This document shows, one piece after another, positions 5,235-8,112 of a DNA stretch of 8,112 nucleotides. Where the stretch lies: positions 1 through 8,112 of the forward strand of contig CAZBMS010000063.1 in NCBI GenBank assembly GCA_964493125.1, in the 5' to 3' direction. Position 1 is the stretch's first letter. Each line of letters opens with the position of its first letter. Position numbers and translations under genes: made by a program. A model generated the notes under the pieces. That model was not told the origin of the DNA and did no database searches. It saw nothing but the letters and a program-made list of their open reading frames with translations. Source of the DNA: QGNO01 sp964493125. GTDB lineage: Bacteria > Chloroflexota > Dehalococcoidia > Lucifugimonadales > QGNO01.

Positions 5235-6689
5235 ATGACACTGCCTCAAAGCCTTAACATGACCTCTTCTCACAAATGGTGGGTGTTCACAGCGGTATCA
5301 ATTGGGCATTTCGTGTCAGTTATGGATCAGACTGGCCTGACGGTTGCGATTCCACCGATATCTAACCACTTCAATGCCACTATTCCCGCGGTACAGTGGG
5401 TTGTACTGGGCTATATCCTGAGCATCAGCGCGCTACTCCTGCCTATGGGACGTCTTGCTGACCTGGTCGGACGGAAAAGTATCTATATCCTTGGATTTGT
5501 AATATTTACCGCTGGGGCTGCGATAGCTAGCTTTTCTCCTAACCTGGGAGTCCTAATCGCCCTCAGAATGACTCAGGGAGTAGGGACAGCCATGATCCAG
5601 GCAACGAGCATGGCTATCGTCATAAGCACTTTCCCTAATGAGCAGAGAGGTCGTGCAATCGGGCTCATAATAACTGTTGTAGGACTTGGTGCAATCGTCG
5701 GACCGGTTGTTGCAGGAACGATGGTAGGGAGTTTTGGCTGGCCATCAATTTTTCTTTTGAGTGTGCCCCTTGGCATCATATCCGTATCAATTGCTGTACT
5801 GGTTTTGAAGCAAGGAGAGGGGCAGGAAGCACCAACCAGCGGCCTTATGGACTTCGATTTTGCAGGAGCAACCCTCTCAACAGCTGCGATGGTAGGGTTT
5901 TTAGTAATCCTTACTTTCGGCCAGCAAGTGGGCTGGACCTCGTCAATTATAGTCATTGGTTCAGCCGGGGTCGTAGCACTTAGCCTCGGATTTATATTCT
6001 GGGAAACCAGAGCAAGCGATCCCCTGATGCCATTGAGCCTTTTCAAGAAAGCTCGGTTTTCGTTCGGGGCCACTGCCAGTTTCCTATCCTTTATGTCTAG
6101 TACAACTATATTCTTCCTAATGCCGTTCTTTCTTCAGGAGGTTCAGGGTTACACGCCGGGTCAAACAGGGTTGATATTAATTACCAGTGCGATATGCATG
6201 GCTACAGTGGGTCCGATGGCCGGCCGATTATCGGACCGCTTCGGATCCAAACTATTTACGATAACAGGACTTTCTCTTTCTACGACCGGATTTATTCTCT
6301 TCTCTCAGTTAAATCAGTCAACTTCCCTACTAATCGTTATAGTCGGGTTACTGCTTTCTGGGAGTGGAATGGCTATGTTCTCTTCGCCAAATTCCAGTTC
6401 CATTCTGGGCAGTGTTGACCGGGCACGTTACGGGGTAACCACTGCTTTCCTTAACCTCATACGAAACTCAGGAAACATAACCGGCCTTGCTCTAGCCACC
6501 ACCATTGTCACCGCGACTATGGCATCCGCCGGATTTGAGCCTTCACTCTCAGCAGTATCTGCTGAAGGTGGCGGGGTCACTATCGCCTTTACACGCGGCC
6601 TTGGATTTGCGTTCATAGTCGCTGCAGGACTGAGTGGCACTGCTCTTATCCTTACTGCCACTCACAAGCAACCAACCCGCCAAGCCTGA
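5235..6689 (+). CDS. MFS multidrug exporter, DHA2 family (14 TM, EmrB/QacA-like)
   Basis: This 484-residue integral membrane protein has about 14 hydrophobic helices, the DHA2 number and usual length. Family signs include SVMDQTGLTVAIPPI in TM1 with acidic D31, QWVVLGYILSISALLLPMGRL (residues 54-73 with the M71 turn), and motif A GRLADLVGRK (72-81), repeated in the second half as AGRLSDRFGSK (329-339). The antiporter motif C GLGAIVGPVVAG spans 150-161. It is predicted to export hydrophobic drugs or metabolites in exchange for protons; the substrate cannot be read from sequence. A TAG sits immediately before the ATG at 5235, so that is the earliest possible start. GGAG at 5218-5221 is 13 bases away, which is rather far, and a second ATG at 5259 is an alternative start. 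No TetR or MarR regulator or membrane-fusion partner is adjacent. It diverges from the toxin-antitoxin operon and converges with the glycosylase gene. Confidence 0.92.
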   Translation: MTLPQSLNMTSSHKWWVFTAVSIGHFVSVMDQTGLTVAIPPISNHFNATIPAVQWVVLGYILSISALLLPMGRLADLVGRKSIYILGFVIFTAGAAIASFSPNLGVLIALRMTQGVGTAMIQATSMAIVISTFPNEQRGRAIGLIITVVGLGAIVGPVVAGTMVGSFGWPSIFLLSVPLGIISVSIAVLVLKQGEGQEAPTSGLMDFDFAGATLSTAAMVGFLVILTFGQQVGWTSSIIVIGSAGVVALSLGFIFWETRASDPLMPLSLFKKARFSFGATASFLSFMSSTTIFFLMPFFLQEVQGYTPGQTGLILITSAICMATVGPMAGRLSDRFGSKLFTITGLSLSTTGFILFSQLNQSTSLLIVIVGLLLSGSGMAMFSSPNSSSILGSVDRARYGVTTAFLNLIRNSGNITGLALATTIVTATMASAGFEPSLSAVSAEGGGVTIAFTRGLGFAFIVAAGLSGTALILTATHKQPTRQA

Positions 6690-6699
6690 TATGACACAG

Positions 6700-7314
6700 T
6701 TACACAAAATATCCGGTATCTAATCCCCGCCACAAAAACCTGGATGCTAGAGTGCGATACGGGCTCCACTTAGCCGCAAATACTATAAGCTCAGTATCCG
6801 ACACATCCTTCTCTAAAGAATATAGCTTTATCATGGCCGTCCTGATACCCCAGTCCTTAACCGGAAATACATCCTCTCTATCCATCTGGAACATCAGGAA
6901 CATTTCAGCAGTCCATCTACCTATGCCGCGAAGCTTTTGAAGCTCAGAAATGGCCTCTTCATCATCCTTTTCATATAACGAACTGAGATTTATATCCCCG
7001 TTCATTACTGACTGGGCAATACCCTGAATATATGAGATCTTGGATCCGGACAGGCCGATAGCCCGTAACTCCTCGAAAGACATGGCTGCCATAGATTCCG
7101 GCGTTATACCTGAATCTCTCAACGAATCTGAAAGTCTCGCGAATATTGCCCCCGCACTCTTTGTGCTCAGTTGCTGCGACACTACAGAACTAACCAAAGA
7201 CTCATAATCGGTCGTTTTGGGTTCTTCATTCGAACCCTGTCCACTATCTAGTACGTGAGTTATTAAACGACTGAGTAAATTGTCGCTTTGCTTAAGATAC
7301 TCAACCGGATCCAC
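6700..7314 (-). CDS. DNA-3-methyladenine glycosylase II (AlkA/MAG-type HhH-GPD)
   Basis: This 204-residue HhH-GPD protein is the size of compact, MAG1-like AlkA enzymes. The conserved VVSQQLSTKSA helix is at about 44-54. The helix-hairpin-helix LQKLRGIGRWTAEMFL (125-140) is followed by the loop DVFPVKDWGIRTA, whose D154 is at the catalytic aspartate position. There is no C-terminal cysteine cluster, so it is not an iron-sulfur endonuclease III or MutY. It should excise alkylated purines such as 3-methyladenine to start base-excision repair in the cytoplasm. The start is GTG 7312-7314 with only a weak AAGA upstream, and translation may be coupled to the preceding gene, whose stop is six bases away in the same frame. 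Its stop lies 10 bases from the convergent MFS gene's stop. The family assignment is firm; the exact lesion range is not readable. Confidence 0.93.
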   Translation of the reverse strand: MDPVEYLKQSDNLLSRLITHVLDSGQGSNEEPKTTDYESLVSSVVSQQLSTKSAGAIFARLSDSLRDSGITPESMAAMSFEELRAIGLSGSKISYIQGIAQSVMNGDINLSSLYEKDDEEAISELQKLRGIGRWTAEMFLMFQMDREDVFPVKDWGIRTAMIKLYSLEKDVSDTELIVFAAKWSPYRTLASRFLWRGLDTGYFV

Positions 7315-7320
7315 TCTTGC

Positions 7321-8112
7321 TTAATACCAATCTCTATAAAAGGTCTCATAAGGTACATATGGAGGATTCGCAAGGTGAGGTACCGGTAGTTCCACCGGCC
7401 CTGACTCCCTGGAAGGAAGATACACGGCAACTGTACCTTGCATCTGAACCTCGCCAAGCTGATTACTTCCTTCCAGCTTCAGCCCAATAACGTTGTACTC
7501 ATGCGTTCCGGGTATACCACCAGGCTCACTGTCTCCTTCCTGCACCTCTTTGAACTTTTTCATGACTTCAGCGGTGTAATATGTCGCGTCACCATAGTAA
7601 AGTGGCTTTCTCAAGGCACACTGGAACCGTCGTACAAACCCATCATCTCCCATCCAGTCAGTAAACAACCTGTTAGCTGCTTGGGTACGCCTTACACCGG
7701 AATCGAATGGTAACGGCTGACCTCGGAAAGGAGCCGTGATCGCATCCGCGTGCTCATCGCGCGGCCCCCACGGCCAGCGTGTAATAGGATGAGTTCCTGA
7801 CTCGTTGGCACCAAATCTCTTCTTGTGTCTGTGATATGCCCCTCCGAAATCTACTCCTTCGTAAGTCAGGTCGTCACCTTCGTTATACTGCTTGGGACCC
7901 TGGGTTTGAGCAGCAACTACGCCGCTTGAAATCTGGTCCAGCAGAGAGAATGGTGGGTGAATCAATGGCCCCAATTTTTCACCAACCTCAACATCCTCCC
8001 AGTAAAGCGTGTCAGCACCACGTCGCGTTTTTTGAGACTCCATCTTTGAGACGTATTCTTTAACCTGTTCCGGGGTAGCTTCAGAAGCACCCCGTTCGTA
8101 CATAAGCTTTTC
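7321..8112 (-). CDS. MaoC/FAS1-like acyl dehydratase, C-terminal half (5' end beyond window)
   Basis: At least 260 residues are visible on the minus strand, and the frame continues open to base 8112. The opening reads like the inter-domain linker of two-hotdog acyl dehydratases: charged helix PEQVKEYVSKMESQ, then RRGADTLYWEDVEVGEKLGPL (29-49), which resembles the 'RGAEPRYWEDVEVGDEL' boundary of that family. The Met at 8101-8103 is therefore probably internal and an N-terminal hotdog is missing. The second hotdog contains the loop HADAITAPF, then LPFDSGVRRTQAANRLFTDWMG (131-152) and RKPLYYGDATYYTAEV (165-180). Relatives hydrate enoyl-CoA or act on fatty-acid or branched acyl-CoA substrates; the exact substrate is unclear. 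The catalytic Asp/His pair of R-hydratases is not clearly visible in this half. It is followed two codons later, in the same frame, by the glycosylase GTG. Confidence 0.8.
   Translation of the reverse strand, partial: EKLMYERGASEATPEQVKEYVSKMESQKTRRGADTLYWEDVEVGEKLGPLIHPPFSLLDQISSGVVAAQTQGPKQYNEGDDLTYEGVDFGGAYHRHKKRFGANESGTHPITRWPWGPRDEHADAITAPFRGQPLPFDSGVRRTQAANRLFTDWMGDDGFVRRFQCALRKPLYYGDATYYTAEVMKKFKEVQEGDSEPGGIPGTHEYNVIGLKLEGSNQLGEVQMQGTVAVYLPSRESGPVELPVPHLANPPYVPYETFYRDWY

Noticed and set aside
5573..6073. Long antisense frame (166 codons) inside the MFS gene.
   Set aside because: It is a shadow of the transporter codons, rich in Pro/Thr/Ala, with no recognisable domain or ribosome site.
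6690..6699. Search for a terminator between the convergent MFS and glycosylase genes.
   Set aside because: The gap is ten bases and neither it nor the flanking coding ends contain an obvious GC-rich hairpin with a T-run.
7228..7237. ATTCGAACCC repeats ten bases of the tRNA-Lys T-arm (1846-1855), suggestive of an attachment site.
   Set aside because: It lies inside the glycosylase coding region, is only ten bases long, contains the generic T-loop sequence, and no integrase is present between the copies.

Overview
The window is a densely packed bacterial chromosome segment. It has Shine-Dalgarno sites, sigma70-like promoters, a tRNA-Lys gene without an encoded CCA end, and almost no non-coding space; no gene-free stretch exceeds about 270 bases. 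No rRNA, CRISPR array, insertion sequence, integrase or phage structural gene is visible. The gene content (two-hotdog acyl dehydratase, DHA2-type MFS exporter, degenerate M23-like protein) is compatible with an uncultivated marine or environmental lineage, perhaps a Chloroflexota relative such as SAR202. That assignment is inference from protein flavour, not from a marker gene.

Layout. At the left edge is the 3' part of a plus-strand gene whose N-terminus resembles the lipoyl/M23 peptidase beta-sheet fold. It converges on a minus-strand block: a DEDDh 3'-5' exonuclease with an ExoX-like C-terminal motif, tRNA-Lys(UUU), and a small two-helix membrane protein resembling DUF6141. A 32-codon plus-strand ORF at 2626-2724 looks like the beginning of a helix-turn-helix protein. 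It stops exactly where the neighbouring operon ends.

The most interesting region is 2721-5109, a minus-strand three-gene operon: an HTH antitoxin-like protein, a MazF/PemK RNase toxin whose start overlaps the antitoxin end by 14 bases, and, 31 bases further on, a GHKL (MutL/Hsp90/MORC-like) ATPase. It has a near-consensus promoter (TTGACA-17-TAAAAT) surrounded by five TTGCG repeats, the expected appearance of a self-repressed toxin-antitoxin promoter. A MazF pair with a GHKL ATPase as third gene is the best candidate here for an undescribed defence or stress module.

Right of the operon, a divergent plus-strand DHA2-family MFS drug exporter ends 10 bases from a convergent minus-strand pair. 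That pair is an AlkA-type 3-methyladenine DNA glycosylase preceded by a MaoC/FAS1-like two-hotdog acyl dehydratase, whose N-terminal half lies beyond the window. Two repair-type genes (exonuclease and glycosylase) flank the toxin/ATPase operon, but nothing ties them to it functionally.
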